In this document: piece by piece, positions 1-8,700 of the stretch
Position numbering within the stretch: position 1 is the first letter of the stretch
Layout: every line of letters begins with the position of its first letter
Made by a program: the position numbers and the translations under genes
From: Chitinophagaceae bacterium UBA3430
Lineage (GTDB): Bacteria; Bacteroidota; Bacteroidia; Chitinophagales; Chitinophagaceae
Reading direction: 5' to 3'
DNA length: 16,142 bases
NCBI GenBank assembly: GCA_002378975.1
Contig: DFST01000069.1
Span: 1-16,142, forward strand
The notes under the pieces: generated by a model
Database searches by the model: none
Told to the model about the DNA's origin: nothing
What the model saw: only the letters and a program-made list of their open reading frames with translations

Positions 1-3000
1 TTACTTCCAGGATCCGGTGTCCGATCTGCTCAACTGCAAATGCAGGTAAATGGAACGGGCATTAAATCGTTGTTTGCAGAAGGCACTGTCAAAGAGCTGG
101 TCACAACTAACTATCGATTTGAGCCTATTCGATTCAAACTAAATGGCTCCGATCCCACTTGGGACCTTCAGTTGGAAACACGCGATCCGAACTTAACCGG
201 CAACATCGAGTTTTCGGGCGAACCCTTTCAGGCTACACCCGTTTGGGGTTTGAATGCCCGGCTGGAGAAAATGAACCTGACCCAATTGGGGTGGAATTCG
301 GATGGATTGGAATTGAAAGGTTCGTTGCAGGGACGATTCACCGGAAAAGACATTTCAGACCTGCAGGGAGAACTACAAGGACATTCGCTGGAACTTACCC
401 GCAATGACGTTCCGTTGAGCCTGCAAGAGTTCGACCTGAAACTTCAACAACAAGCCGGTTATCATGACCTGCGCTTCCGTTCGAACGAATTGGATGCAGA
501 TGTACAAGGACGCTTTGAGTGGAATTCCCTACCCAACCTGGCCATGCAATTGGGCAATCGCTATTTCCCTTCTTGGATCCCGCCCACGAGTCTTGCTGAA
601 AAAACGGATAGCATTCATTTTCGTGTTCGCACTTACAACATAGAAGATTACCTGGAACTCTTGCATGCGCCCGTACGCGGACTGAGCAATGCTCAACTTA
701 AAGGCGATTATCAATCGTTGACCGGCGTTTCGTCTTTCCATGCGTCCATTCCCAAATTACAGATCGGTACGTACTTGTTTCATCAGACGGAATTGAACGC
801 GTTGGGCAATCCGGATTCGTTGCATATGGATGCTCGGGTGAAGCGCATCCAATGGAATGACAGCATCAGCATCCCGGAGGCACAAATAAAATTGGATGCA
901 AGCCGCGATACCGCCAACATCCGCCTGATGGCGGGATTCAGTGGGGCCGTTGACAAAGCCGATATACAAAGTCGTCTGATCGCTTATCGCGATGGGCTTC
1001 AATTAGACCTATCTCCCTCTACCTTCCTCATTCAAGGAAAACTATGGCACATCGATGAAGATGGACAACTGGTTATTCGACGAAATCAACCCACGTATGG
1101 AAAGTTAAGCTTACGGGAAGGCGATCAGCGAATCGACGTACGCAGCATTCCGGATGAAGCCGGGGATAAAAATGACATTGAGGTCCGCATTCAGTCCCTG
1201 AACTTACACGACATCGCTCCTTTCTTCCTCCCTGCGAATGAGCTGGAGGGCTTGTTGTCGGGACGCATCCGCATACAGGACCCGACCGGTAACCTTCGGA
1301 TCAAAGCAGATACGCTGCAGACCCGCCTACTCCGGTTCGACAATGATTCAATCGGTGAGCTGGGTGCCAGTTTGGTCTATGACCATGCAAGCAAGCGCTT
1401 GACGGGTGCCGGACAAACTTTGGGCAGCCAGGATAAATTGAAATTTGATGCCCGCATTGATCTGGCGGGTGCGGTTGATAGCAATCGAATTCAATTGCAG
1501 GCCCAGTCCTATCCAATTAAAATATTGGAACGTTTTCTGGGGCATTTATTCAGTGACATAAGAGGCAAGCTAACAGGTGATGTGGAACTCAGTGGAGACC
1601 TGAACAATCCGGCTCTTTATGGCAGTGGGCGGATCACCGACGCCGGATTGCGGGTGAATTACACCAATTGTTTTTATTCCATTCAAGATGCAGAGATTGA
1701 AGTCACACCCAATTTGATCGATCTGGATGGATGGGTATTGCGCGATTCAGTCACCGGCAATCCCATCTACGTGAATGGTGGTATTGCCCATGAATCATTT
1801 AGCGACATGTATTTCGATCTGTCGCTTACGACCCGTTCACGAACCACGAATGTAGACCGGCCTGTACTGTTGCTTAATACAGATAAAAGTCAGGATGAAG
1901 TGTATTATGGTGTGGCCCGAGGAACGGCCAATATGCAACTGCGGGGGCCACAATCCGATCTGGTGTTGAGCATGCAGGCCAAGGCATCGGAACGAGACAG
2001 CAGCTACATCACCTTGCTTTCGGATGAAGGACGGGAGTCGGGCAGTGCAGATTTTTTGATCGAGCGGGTATACGGCCGAGAAATGACCAGTGACGACAGC
2101 CGAGGAGAAACGGATAATTTTTTGGTGGACATGGAGCTCACCGCCACCCCCCTGGTCAATGCCCGTGTGGTATTGGATGAACTGACCGGCGACGTCATTC
2201 GCGGACGTGGCAACGGAATCTTGAAACTTCGATCGGGCAGCAACGAACCGCTTAGTTTGCGTGGACGCTACAACATCGAGGAAGGCAATTATCTGTTCAC
2301 GTTCCAATCCTTTTTCAAAAAACCTTTTGAGATTAGGAAAGGCGGACAGCATTATGTCGAGTGGAGCGGGGATCCCTATGACGCCAATGTACATTTGGAG
2401 GCGATCTACAAAGCAGAGAAGGTCAGTTTCGCGCCCTTAGGTAGTTCGCTCAATTTGGGTTCCTCGTTAAAAAATGCACGGGGCGATGTGTTCGTCGTCG
2501 CTGAATTATCTGACAAACTTTTCAAGCCTGAGATTCGGTTCTCCTTGACCTTCCCCCCCAACAGCATTGTAGACCGTGATCAGGAGTTATCCCTGCTCAT
2601 TAATCAACTGCAAAAAAATCCGAACGAATTGAACAGGCAGGTCACCTACCTGATCGTATTCAACAGTTTTGCTCCCAGTGAGCTGGCCGGCGACCCAACC
2701 GGCACCGGTATCGGTGTTTCAACCATTTCGGGCGTACTCCTCAATGTACTCAGCGACCAAATCAACAAGCTTTTGGGAAATCTGCTTAAAAGCGACAAGT
2801 ACACCATTAATCTAAACACATCCTTGTATAACCGCGATTGGATGAGCGCCGGAAACAATGCATTGAATTTAGGGAGTAACATCAATTTCTCCATTGGAAG
2901 ATCCTTTTTCAACAACCGGTTCATCATTTCGGGTGGTCTTGGTTTTGATGCCCCCATCGGACAATCCAGTACAAGCACCAACTTGTCGCAGAGCATACAA

Positions 3001-3231
3001 CTACTGCCTGATGTCACGATGGAGTGGTTGCTAAACCCCAGTGGCAGTCTACGGGTGGGGTTCTTTTACCGCAAAAGCAACGACTTCCTGTCAAACAATG
3101 CCGGGTCGATCACCGCTCGTCGGGCGGGGGGCAGCCTCTCCTACCAAAAAGAATACGATCGGCTGGGGGATCTTTTCAAGGGACTATTCCGTTCTAAGAA
3201 AAAAGAGCGCCCCGAAACCGAACAACGCTGA
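1..3231 (+). CDS. tamB: TamB-like translocation/assembly module protein (DUF490), 5'-truncated by window edge
   Basis: The reading frame is open from base 1, so the gene begins upstream of the window and the first ATG (position 40) is internal. About 1,076 C-terminal residues are visible. The middle is a long run of alternating polar and hydrophobic beta-strands with repeated 'L.G.....' patterns, as in the beta-helical groove of TamB/AsmA-like proteins. The C-terminal third carries the DUF490 hallmarks: a 'WSGDPYDANVHLEAIY' block near visible residues 784-799, then 'SLTFPPNSIVDRDQELS' and 'QVTYLIVFNSFAPSE'. The protein ends in a short basic tail. TamB proteins are anchored in the inner membrane, span the periplasm and help insert outer-membrane proteins or transport lipids, usually with a TamA/BamA partner. 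No partner gene is visible here. Bacteroidota members often exceed 1,400 residues, so several hundred residues are probably missing upstream. The family call is firm; the exact role in this phylum is less certain. Confidence 0.9.
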   Translation, partial: LLPGSGVRSAQLQMQVNGTGIKSLFAEGTVKELVTTNYRFEPIRFKLNGSDPTWDLQLETRDPNLTGNIEFSGEPFQATPVWGLNARLEKMNLTQLGWNSDGLELKGSLQGRFTGKDISDLQGELQGHSLELTRNDVPLSLQEFDLKLQQQAGYHDLRFRSNELDADVQGRFEWNSLPNLAMQLGNRYFPSWIPPTSLAEKTDSIHFRVRTYNIEDYLELLHAPVRGLSNAQLKGDYQSLTGVSSFHASIPKLQIGTYLFHQTELNALGNPDSLHMDARVKRIQWNDSISIPEAQIKLDASRDTANIRLMAGFSGAVDKADIQSRLIAYRDGLQLDLSPSTFLIQGKLWHIDEDGQLVIRRNQPTYGKLSLREGDQRIDVRSIPDEAGDKNDIEVRIQSLNLHDIAPFFLPANELEGLLSGRIRIQDPTGNLRIKADTLQTRLLRFDNDSIGELGASLVYDHASKRLTGAGQTLGSQDKLKFDARIDLAGAVDSNRIQLQAQSYPIKILERFLGHLFSDIRGKLTGDVELSGDLNNPALYGSGRITDAGLRVNYTNCFYSIQDAEIEVTPNLIDLDGWVLRDSVTGNPIYVNGGIAHESFSDMYFDLSLTTRSRTTNVDRPVLLLNTDKSQDEVYYGVARGTANMQLRGPQSDLVLSMQAKASERDSSYITLLSDEGRESGSADFLIERVYGREMTSDDSRGETDNFLVDMELTATPLVNARVVLDELTGDVIRGRGNGILKLRSGSNEPLSLRGRYNIEEGNYLFTFQSFFKKPFEIRKGGQHYVEWSGDPYDANVHLEAIYKAEKVSFAPLGSSLNLGSSLKNARGDVFVVAELSDKLFKPEIRFSLTFPPNSIVDRDQELSLLINQLQKNPNELNRQVTYLIVFNSFAPSELAGDPTGTGIGVSTISGVLLNVLSDQINKLLGNLLKSDKYTINLNTSLYNRDWMSAGNNALNLGSNINFSIGRSFFNNRFIISGGLGFDAPIGQSSTSTNLSQSIQLLPDVTMEWLLNPSGSLRVGFFYRKSNDFLSNNAGSITARRAGGSLSYQKEYDRLGDLFKGLFRSKKKERPETEQR

Positions 3232-3454
3232 CCGAAAACAGCGGGGCCATTTTCGATCCAGAAATCTGACTTTCAATCGATTATCCGAAATACTGCCGGG
3301 GGATTTATCTTTTTTATACTCCCAACCGGTTTCCCCATCCATCTGTGGAGAACTTGCCCTTCGTAAAACGTTATTTTTCAGGCCTAAATCTTGATATTTG
3401 CCTATATTTACCTTGGAATTTTCCGTTTCTTTGCAACCGAAAACCAAAACAACT
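3232..3454 (+). promoter_or_regulatory. Intergenic leader and putative promoter of the TonB receptor gene
   Basis: This 223-bp gap lies between tamB and the receptor start. It holds no convincing ORF. Possible Bacteroidota -7 boxes (consensus TAnnTTTG) are imperfect: GATATTTG at 3393-3400, TATATTTA at 3403-3410 and TTTCTTTG at 3426-3433. None has a TTTG -33 box at the usual ~20-nt spacing, so I do not pick one. The last 20 bases before the ATG are A-rich, with A at -3 and -6 and no Shine-Dalgarno sequence. This matches the start context preferred by Bacteroidota ribosomes. I see no clear terminator for tamB, only a weak 6-bp hairpin at 3233-3255 without a T tract. Confidence 0.3.
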
Positions 3455-6400
3455 ATGCTTAAGAGAATCCTCTTTCTGTTCGCGCTCGTTTTTGTGGCCG
3501 GCCAGATCTTCGCCCAGATCACTACTTCGGCGATCAATGGGGTCGTGAAAAGTGGTGCCGATGAATCCCTGGTGGGGGCTACCATTACGGCCATCCATCA
3601 GCCTTCCGGAACCAAATACACGACCATTTCCCGTGCCGGCGGACAGTTCTCCATTCAAAACATGCGCGTAGGGGGTCCCTACCTGATCGAGGTGAGTTAT
3701 GTCGGTCACAATGCAGAGAAATACGAGAACATCTTCCTGCAATTGGCTGAGTCGTTCTTGTTGAATGCATCCCTGCAGAAGACAACGACCACCATGACTG
3801 GTGTTACCCTCACAACAGGCCGCAGAAGTGCGATCCTGAATGCTGGTCGTACCGGTGCCCTGACCAACATCGGTGTTCGTCAGATCAACCAATTGCCCAC
3901 CATCAGCCGTAGCTTGAACGACATTACCCGTGTAACACCGCAAGCCAATGGTGCTTCCATCGGTGGTGGTAACTACCGTCAAAACAACTTCACCGTTGAT
4001 GGCTCCGACTTCAACAACAGTTTCGGTATCGGTTCGAACCTCCCTGCCGGTGGTTCTCCGATCTCCCTGGATGCAGTTGAGGAGATCTCTGTTAACATTA
4101 CCCCCTATGACATCCGCCAAACCGGATTCATCGGTAGTGCCATCAACGCCGTAACCCGCTCCGGTACCAACACCTTTAGCGGTTCGGTATATACCTATTT
4201 CCGCAACGAGAAACAACGCGGTCGCCGGGTAGAGAAGACCTACTTCACCCCTGCTGCCGAAGAGTTCAAGCAATACGGTTTCCGCATCGGAGGTCCGATC
4301 ATCAAGAACAAATTGTTCTTCTTCTTCAACTACGAAACTGAAACTTCTCCCAAGCAATTGCAGACCAACGTAGCGGCTACCGCTTCTGCCGCATTTGGCA
4401 GCAGCCCCAACATCTCTCGCCCTACAGCCGACTCCCTGAATTTCATCCGCCAGTATCTGATGACCAACTACGAATATGAAACAGGCCCTTACGACAATTA
4501 TACACCCAATATCGAGCGTACCAAATACTTGGCCCGCATCGACTGGAATATCAACGATCATCATCGTTTCAACATTCGTTACAGCCAAGTAGAGGGTGGC
4601 GAGCCTTTCACACCGAGTAGTTCAACATCCGGCGCCGGCTTCAACTACGCGAGTGGTCTGGGCCGAACCAACAACAACTCGCTCTGGTTCAAGAATTCCA
4701 ACTATTTCCAAGGCGCTAACCTGTATTCCATCGCCGGTGAGTTGAACTCCAACTGGGGTAAGACTTCAAACACCCTGCGTGCCACGTTCACATACCAAAA
4801 CGATTCTCGTTCAACCGAAAGCCAGACTTTCCCCTTTGTGGACATTCTCAGCACAACCGGTGTGGCTTCTTCGGCTCCTTACACTTCATTTGGATACGAG
4901 CCCTTCAGCTTTGGCAACCTGCGTCAGGTGAAGACTTACTCCCTGATTGACAATTTCAGCTGGACCAAGAATAACCACAACTGGACCATCGGTGGTCAGA
5001 TCGACTACAGCCAAACCATCAATGGTTTCCAACGCTTCGCCACCAGTTACTATGTATTCAACACTTGGTCTGATTTCGCCAGTGCCTTGAACCCCAACCC
5101 GGCCCTGCGCGTCAAACCTCGTGAATTCGCATTGACCTACTCTTTGTCACCCAATTTTGCGCCGGCCTTCTCTGCCTTCCGTTTTGCTCAGTACTCGGTT
5201 TACGGACAAGACGAAATTGCAGTTAATAAGAACCTGCGCGTAACGCTGGGCTTGCGTTTGGATCTGCCTACTTATCCATTCGCTCCACAGGTCATCACAC
5301 ACCCCTTGGTGGCGGCTGCTACTTTTGCCAACGGCGAAAAGATCAATACCGGAAACCTGCCCGGCAAGAAGATTATGTGGTCTCCTCGTATGGGCTTCAA
5401 CTGGGATCTATACGGAGATCGTTCGCTGCAGATCCGTGGTGGAACCGGTGTGTTCACCGGTCGTGTACCTTTCGTGTGGATCGTGAGCCAATCGGGTGAC
5501 AACGGAATGTTGCAGATCACGCAATCATTCAACGGCCAAGCCAACACGCCTGGTCCATTTAACCCGAACCCAGCTGCTTACCGTCCAGCAACCGTGCCTC
5601 AGGCCGGTACCATCATCCCTGGATCAATCACGGCTCTCTCGCCTGATTTTCAAAACCCACAGTCTTGGAAATCGAGCTTAGCTATGGACGCCAAAATGCC
5701 CGGTGGTATCATCGCAACCGTTGAAGCTATTTTCAATAAGGACTTGGTTACCGCTTTCTTCCGCAACGCCAACATCGTAGCTCCGGTTGCTTTGAACGTT
5801 GCTGGATATCCAGATAGTCGCCCGATGTACGGTGCAACGGTTCCAACCCGTTACATCAACACATTGACCTCTGCGGGTGTCTTCGCTGCCGGTGCGTCCA
5901 GTCAATTCAACCCAATTGTTTTGGACAACGCTTCCCGCGGATATTATTTCTCACTTACCACCAAATTGGAGAAAACCTTCAGCAAAGGACTCTCTGCCTC
6001 GGTTGCCTATACCAAATCCATGGCAGGCAATTTGTTTGATGGTGGTGGCGACCAGCCGCTCTCGGCTTGGCAAGGAACGGCTTCCATCGCCGGTTCAAAC
6101 TATCAGAATCTTTCTTATGCCGACTACGTAATCCCTGATCGTGTTGTGGCTGTATTGGCTTACCGCAAAGAGTATTTCAAGCACCTGGCAACTTCGGTCT
6201 CGTTATATTACAATGGTGGTATTAATGGACGTTTCTCCTACACCTATAACGGCGACTTCAACCGCGATGGTGTGAACGGAAACGACCTGATCTACATCCC
6301 CTCTGTAGCCGAATTGCAGCAAATGCAATTTGTTAGCCATACGCAGAACGGTGTTACGTACGATCAAACCGCACAACGTAATTTGTTTGAGTCTTACATC

Positions 6401-6787
6401 CAACAAGACAAATACTTGCGTGCTCACCGCGGTCAATACGCTGAGCGCAATGGCGCCCAAATTCCTTGGCTGAACCGTGTTGACGTGAAATTCGCTCAAG
6501 ATGTATTCACTACTATGGGTAAGACCAAGAACACCCTGCAATTCACCCTGGATATCTTCAACTTCGGAAACCTGTTGAATCCAAGCTGGGGTAAATTGAA
6601 GTCGATCAACAACAGCTCCATCCTCATCCCGCAGAATCAGAATTCGCTGATCCCGGGTGGTGCCGTGGTGCCGACCTTCAAGTTGGCTACCGCCCAGAAC
6701 GAGATGATCACGCGCACCTTCCGCGACAACGTGAGCATCTTCTCGACTTACTCGATGCAGTTCGGTTTGCGTTATCTGTTCAACTAA
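3455..6787 (+). CDS. Oar-like TonB-dependent outer-membrane receptor with carboxypeptidase-like N-terminal domain
   Basis: This 1,110-residue outer-membrane receptor probably takes up a substrate using TonB/ExbBD energy. I chose the ATG at 3455 rather than the upstream in-frame ATG at 3398 because it opens directly into a signal peptide (residues 1-20, ending FAQ). Residues ~22-108 form a carboxypeptidase-regulatory-like beta-sandwich with the 'V.GATI.....G....T....G.F.I' pattern. Residues ~125-250 form a plug domain containing 'NNFTVDGSDFNN' and 'SAINAVTRSGTN'. The rest is a ~22-strand barrel ending 'FGLRYLFN'. A DxNxDG-type loop at D934 ('GDFNRDGVNGNDLIYIP') may bind calcium and is typical of Oar-like members. 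No SusD partner or substrate-specific enzyme is adjacent, so the substrate is unknown. Myxococcus Oar is involved in protease secretion, so export is also possible. Arg and Gly codons lean strongly to CGT/CGC and GGT, unlike neighbouring genes, which suggests high expression. A strong terminator follows. Confidence 0.93.
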   Translation: MLKRILFLFALVFVAGQIFAQITTSAINGVVKSGADESLVGATITAIHQPSGTKYTTISRAGGQFSIQNMRVGGPYLIEVSYVGHNAEKYENIFLQLAESFLLNASLQKTTTTMTGVTLTTGRRSAILNAGRTGALTNIGVRQINQLPTISRSLNDITRVTPQANGASIGGGNYRQNNFTVDGSDFNNSFGIGSNLPAGGSPISLDAVEEISVNITPYDIRQTGFIGSAINAVTRSGTNTFSGSVYTYFRNEKQRGRRVEKTYFTPAAEEFKQYGFRIGGPIIKNKLFFFFNYETETSPKQLQTNVAATASAAFGSSPNISRPTADSLNFIRQYLMTNYEYETGPYDNYTPNIERTKYLARIDWNINDHHRFNIRYSQVEGGEPFTPSSSTSGAGFNYASGLGRTNNNSLWFKNSNYFQGANLYSIAGELNSNWGKTSNTLRATFTYQNDSRSTESQTFPFVDILSTTGVASSAPYTSFGYEPFSFGNLRQVKTYSLIDNFSWTKNNHNWTIGGQIDYSQTINGFQRFATSYYVFNTWSDFASALNPNPALRVKPREFALTYSLSPNFAPAFSAFRFAQYSVYGQDEIAVNKNLRVTLGLRLDLPTYPFAPQVITHPLVAAATFANGEKINTGNLPGKKIMWSPRMGFNWDLYGDRSLQIRGGTGVFTGRVPFVWIVSQSGDNGMLQITQSFNGQANTPGPFNPNPAAYRPATVPQAGTIIPGSITALSPDFQNPQSWKSSLAMDAKMPGGIIATVEAIFNKDLVTAFFRNANIVAPVALNVAGYPDSRPMYGATVPTRYINTLTSAGVFAAGASSQFNPIVLDNASRGYYFSLTTKLEKTFSKGLSASVAYTKSMAGNLFDGGGDQPLSAWQGTASIAGSNYQNLSYADYVIPDRVVAVLAYRKEYFKHLATSVSLYYNGGINGRFSYTYNGDFNRDGVNGNDLIYIPSVAELQQMQFVSHTQNGVTYDQTAQRNLFESYIQQDKYLRAHRGQYAERNGAQIPWLNRVDVKFAQDVFTTMGKTKNTLQFTLDIFNFGNLLNPSWGKLKSINNSSILIPQNQNSLIPGGAVVPTFKLATAQNEMITRTFRDNVSIFSTYSMQFGLRYLFN

Positions 6788-6806
6788 GATCAACGAACTC
6801 GATACT

Positions 6807-6836
6807 AAAAACCCCGACAATTGTCGGGGTTTTTTA
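6807..6836. terminator. Bidirectional intrinsic terminator between convergent genes
   Basis: Positions 6807-6834 form a perfect 28-bp palindrome: five A, then a CCCCGACAA arm, its complement, and five T. The GC-rich stem is CCCCGAC/GTCGGGG around AATT. On the plus strand it is followed by six T (6830-6835), and on the minus strand by five T read from the A tract. It lies 19 bp after the receptor stop. The stop codon of the minus-strand esterase (6836-6834) touches its edge, so one element can end both convergent transcripts. Confidence 0.92.
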
Positions 6837-7649
6837 TTTACCGTAATTCCATCGTAAGAAGAATGGCAAGGCCCTACCCCAACTCGCCACATCATGCTTG
6901 CCATCGGCCAGTTCTAAATAATAAATATGCGAGGCCCGCGGAACTCCTTTGCGGACCAATTCTTCGATGAGATCCAACGTGTCATCAATTGAATCAATGA
7001 TGCCATTCCGATTGCGGTCCTTCTCTTCATCCAGGGCACCACATTGAAAGAAAAAACGTTGTCCTGTGTTGTGCTGCCCCTGCCGGACCCGCTGATGCAT
7101 GATTCGGTGTTTGTCGTCGGAATAGAGCGGATTTTCCTGATCGAGGCTCCGCCACCAGAGGGAACCTGAGAATACGCCGACGGAACAAAATTGTTCCGGA
7201 TTATTCCAGGTAAGATCGAGTGCGCTCAGTCCGCCCAGCGAAAACCCCGCCATACTGAGTGGCGCTTCCTGAGTATTGGGAAATCGGGCATGAATGAAAG
7301 GGATCAGCTCTTGTATGATAAATTCCTGATAGTTTGCAGCACGCGCACCCCGGCCCAGATAGTCGGGCTCGCCAGCTGTTCCATATTCCATTCGACGTTC
7401 TTTTCCTGCATGAATGCCCACGGCCAGAAAAGGCTGTATGCCCCCCTCTTCGTAAAGCCCCTGAAGGATCGTTTCAAAAGCTAGGGCCCGAAGGTCCTGC
7501 CCGTCATTAATCAACAAAATGGAACAGGAATCCCCCGATGTGTTGCTCACAGGCTGGTAGAAGTCGATCTCCACCACTCGGCCCAAGACTGCCGACCGAT
7601 AATCAGTTGAAACACGATTGACCAAATTGGTTGGACCACCCATAGACAT
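6834..7649 (-). CDS. Esterase-D/enterochelin-esterase-like alpha/beta hydrolase
   Basis: This 271-residue alpha/beta hydrolase (Esterase D family, the broad group with enterochelin esterase and S-formylglutathione hydrolase) has no signal peptide and is probably cytosolic. The nucleophile elbow is GFSLGG (residues 135-140, Ser137). The likely acid is Asp207 in 'CGALDEEKD', and the likely base is His252 in 'DGKHDVASW'. Residues 211-222 (DRNRNGIIDSID) fit an EF-hand/dockerin-type calcium loop (D-x-N-x-N-G-x-I-x-x-x-D) between the acid and the histidine. The frame extends upstream to 7886, but that part overlaps the divergent ligase gene and does not look like the family. I chose the ATG at 7649; a second Met two codons later (7643) is also possible. 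The gene is divergent from the amide-ligase cluster across 82 bp, which suggests co-function, perhaps cleaving an ester or thioester of the cluster's product. The substrate is unknown. Confidence 0.85.
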   Translation of the reverse strand: MSMGGPTNLVNRVSTDYRSAVLGRVVEIDFYQPVSNTSGDSCSILLINDGQDLRALAFETILQGLYEEGGIQPFLAVGIHAGKERRMEYGTAGEPDYLGRGARAANYQEFIIQELIPFIHARFPNTQEAPLSMAGFSLGGLSALDLTWNNPEQFCSVGVFSGSLWWRSLDQENPLYSDDKHRIMHQRVRQGQHNTGQRFFFQCGALDEEKDRNRNGIIDSIDDTLDLIEELVRKGVPRASHIYYLELADGKHDVASWGRALPFFLRWNYGK

Positions 7650-7653
7650 CGGG

Positions 7654-7661
7654 TAAAAATA
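7654..7661 (-). promoter_or_regulatory. Putative -7 box of the esterase gene
   Basis: Read on the minus strand, 7661-7654 is TATTTTTA, which matches the Bacteroidota -7 consensus TAnnTTTG except for the last base. It ends four bases before the chosen ATG. I see no good TTTG -33 box about 20 nt upstream. This is weak evidence on its own; the spacing resembles that at 7732 and 11534. Confidence 0.25.
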
Positions 7662-7693
7662 ATGATTCAGCCCGAGGCATCCCGCTGATTTCT

Positions 7694-7725
7694 TTTGCGG
7701 GTTTGCGCTTGAAAAAATACATTTG
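7694..7725 (+). promoter_or_regulatory. Bacteroidota-type promoter of the ligase cluster
   Basis: TTTG at 7694-7697 and TACATTTG at 7718-7725 are separated by 20 nt. This fits the Bacteroidota primary sigma consensus (-33 TTTG, -7 TAnnTTTG) exactly. The box ends only six bases before the ATG at 7732, so the predicted transcript would start within a few bases of the start codon and be almost leaderless. Transcription of 7732-11463, and perhaps further, probably starts here. Confidence 0.6.
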
Positions 7726-7731
7726 GTAACC

Positions 7732-8685
7732 ATGAAAAAGATCGGCATACTCCACGGCAAAGAAAGAAGCTTTCCGGAAGCATTTGTAGCTCGGATAAAC
7801 AGTAAAAACATTGCCGGCATACAGGCGGAGTCGGTTTCGCTGGACAAAGCCATGCAAGGTGAACCCTGCGGGTACGCGGTGATCATTGATCGGATCTCAC
7901 AAGACGTCCCCTTCTACCGAACCTGGCTGAAAAACGCAGCGGTGACAGGCACGGCCGTTGTCAACAATCCATTCTGGTGGAGTGCCGACGATAAGTATTT
8001 CAACAATTGTTTGATGACCAAAATTGGCGTGCCGGTTCCGAAGACCGCTATCATTCCCTCTCGGGAATTGCCGGACGATACTTCACCCGAATCATTCTCC
8101 AACTTAGCCTATCCGCTCGACTGGAAGGGAATTTTTGATTACGTGGGATTTCCCGCCTACATGAAACCTTTTGCCGGTGGTGGATGGAAACATGTTTACA
8201 AACTGCGCAGCCAAGAAGAATTCTTTAGTAAACACGCTGAAACCGGCCAATTGGTTATGATGCTTCAAGAAGAAATCGAGTTCACGGAATACTATCGCTG
8301 TTATTGCATCGGCGGCAAGTACGTGCGCATCATGCCCTACGAGCCTCGTAATCCGCATCATTTGCGTTATGTAGCCGAGTTCACTCCCAGCGCTGAACGA
8401 CTCAAACAAATGACCGACATCGTACTCACCATCAACCGCTACCTAGGTTATGATTTCAATACGGTTGAGCTGGCGGTACGAGACGGCGTTCCCTATGCCA
8501 TTGATTTCTGCAATCCGGCCCCGGATGCCGACTTGGCCAGCGTGGGCGTGGAAAATTTTGAATGGGTGGTAGAAACGGCTGCCCAATTTGCCATCGAACG
8601 GGCGAAAGCACAGAAACCGGACGTAGACAACCTGACCTGGGGAGAATACGTAAAACGCAGCAGCGAGCAAAAACCACTGATATAA
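7732..8685 (+). CDS. Glutathione-synthetase/RimK-like ATP-grasp ligase
   Basis: This 317-residue cytosolic enzyme is predicted to activate a carboxylate with ATP as an acyl phosphate and join it to an amine or thiol. The N-terminal domain starts 'MKKIGILHGKERSFPEAF'. The ATP-grasp part shows 'YMKPFAGGGWKHVYKL' (residues 143-158, Lys145 and a Gly-rich loop), a hinge 'LQEEIEF' (178-184), 'YRCYCIGGKYVRI', and metal ligands Glu246 in 'FNTVEL' and Asp258/Asn261 in 'AIDFCNPAPD'. Length fits single-domain ATP-grasp ligases. The start is the ATG at 7732. A TTG three codons upstream lies inside the promoter box, and the next Met is 40 residues in, beyond the conserved N-terminus. The stop is 15 bp before the GCS2-type ligase, so the two are probably co-transcribed. 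The substrates cannot be read from the sequence. A glutathione-synthetase-like step after the neighbouring ligase is my inference. Confidence 0.85.
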   Translation: MKKIGILHGKERSFPEAFVARINSKNIAGIQAESVSLDKAMQGEPCGYAVIIDRISQDVPFYRTWLKNAAVTGTAVVNNPFWWSADDKYFNNCLMTKIGVPVPKTAIIPSRELPDDTSPESFSNLAYPLDWKGIFDYVGFPAYMKPFAGGGWKHVYKLRSQEEFFSKHAETGQLVMMLQEEIEFTEYYRCYCIGGKYVRIMPYEPRNPHHLRYVAEFTPSAERLKQMTDIVLTINRYLGYDFNTVELAVRDGVPYAIDFCNPAPDADLASVGVENFEWVVETAAQFAIERAKAQKPDVDNLTWGEYVKRSSEQKPLI

Positions 8686-8700
8686 TTTAATGCCCTTTTC

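Noticed and set aside
1837..2394. 185-residue open frame on the minus strand inside tamB
   Set aside because: It lies wholly opposite the conserved tamB frame, shows no recognisable motif and has no start context.
3233..3255. CGAAAA/TTTTCG hairpin just after tamB
   Set aside because: The stem is only 6 bp, AT-rich, with an 11-base loop and no T tract, so I do not call a terminator.
3371..4588. 405-residue open frame on the minus strand opposite the receptor gene
   Set aside because: It is antisense to the signal peptide, plug and early barrel of a clear receptor gene. Its translation is low-complexity and shows no family motif. The open frame follows from the strong codon bias of the receptor.
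7723..7731. TTG start three codons upstream of the ATP-grasp gene
   Set aside because: The TTG is part of the TACATTTG promoter box. The ATG at 7732 opens directly into the conserved N-terminus.
7650..7886. Upstream extension of the esterase frame to an ATG at 7886
   Set aside because: The extra 79 residues would cross the divergent promoter and overlap the ligase gene. They do not look like the hydrolase family, whose conserved part begins near 'NRVSTDYRSAVLGR'.
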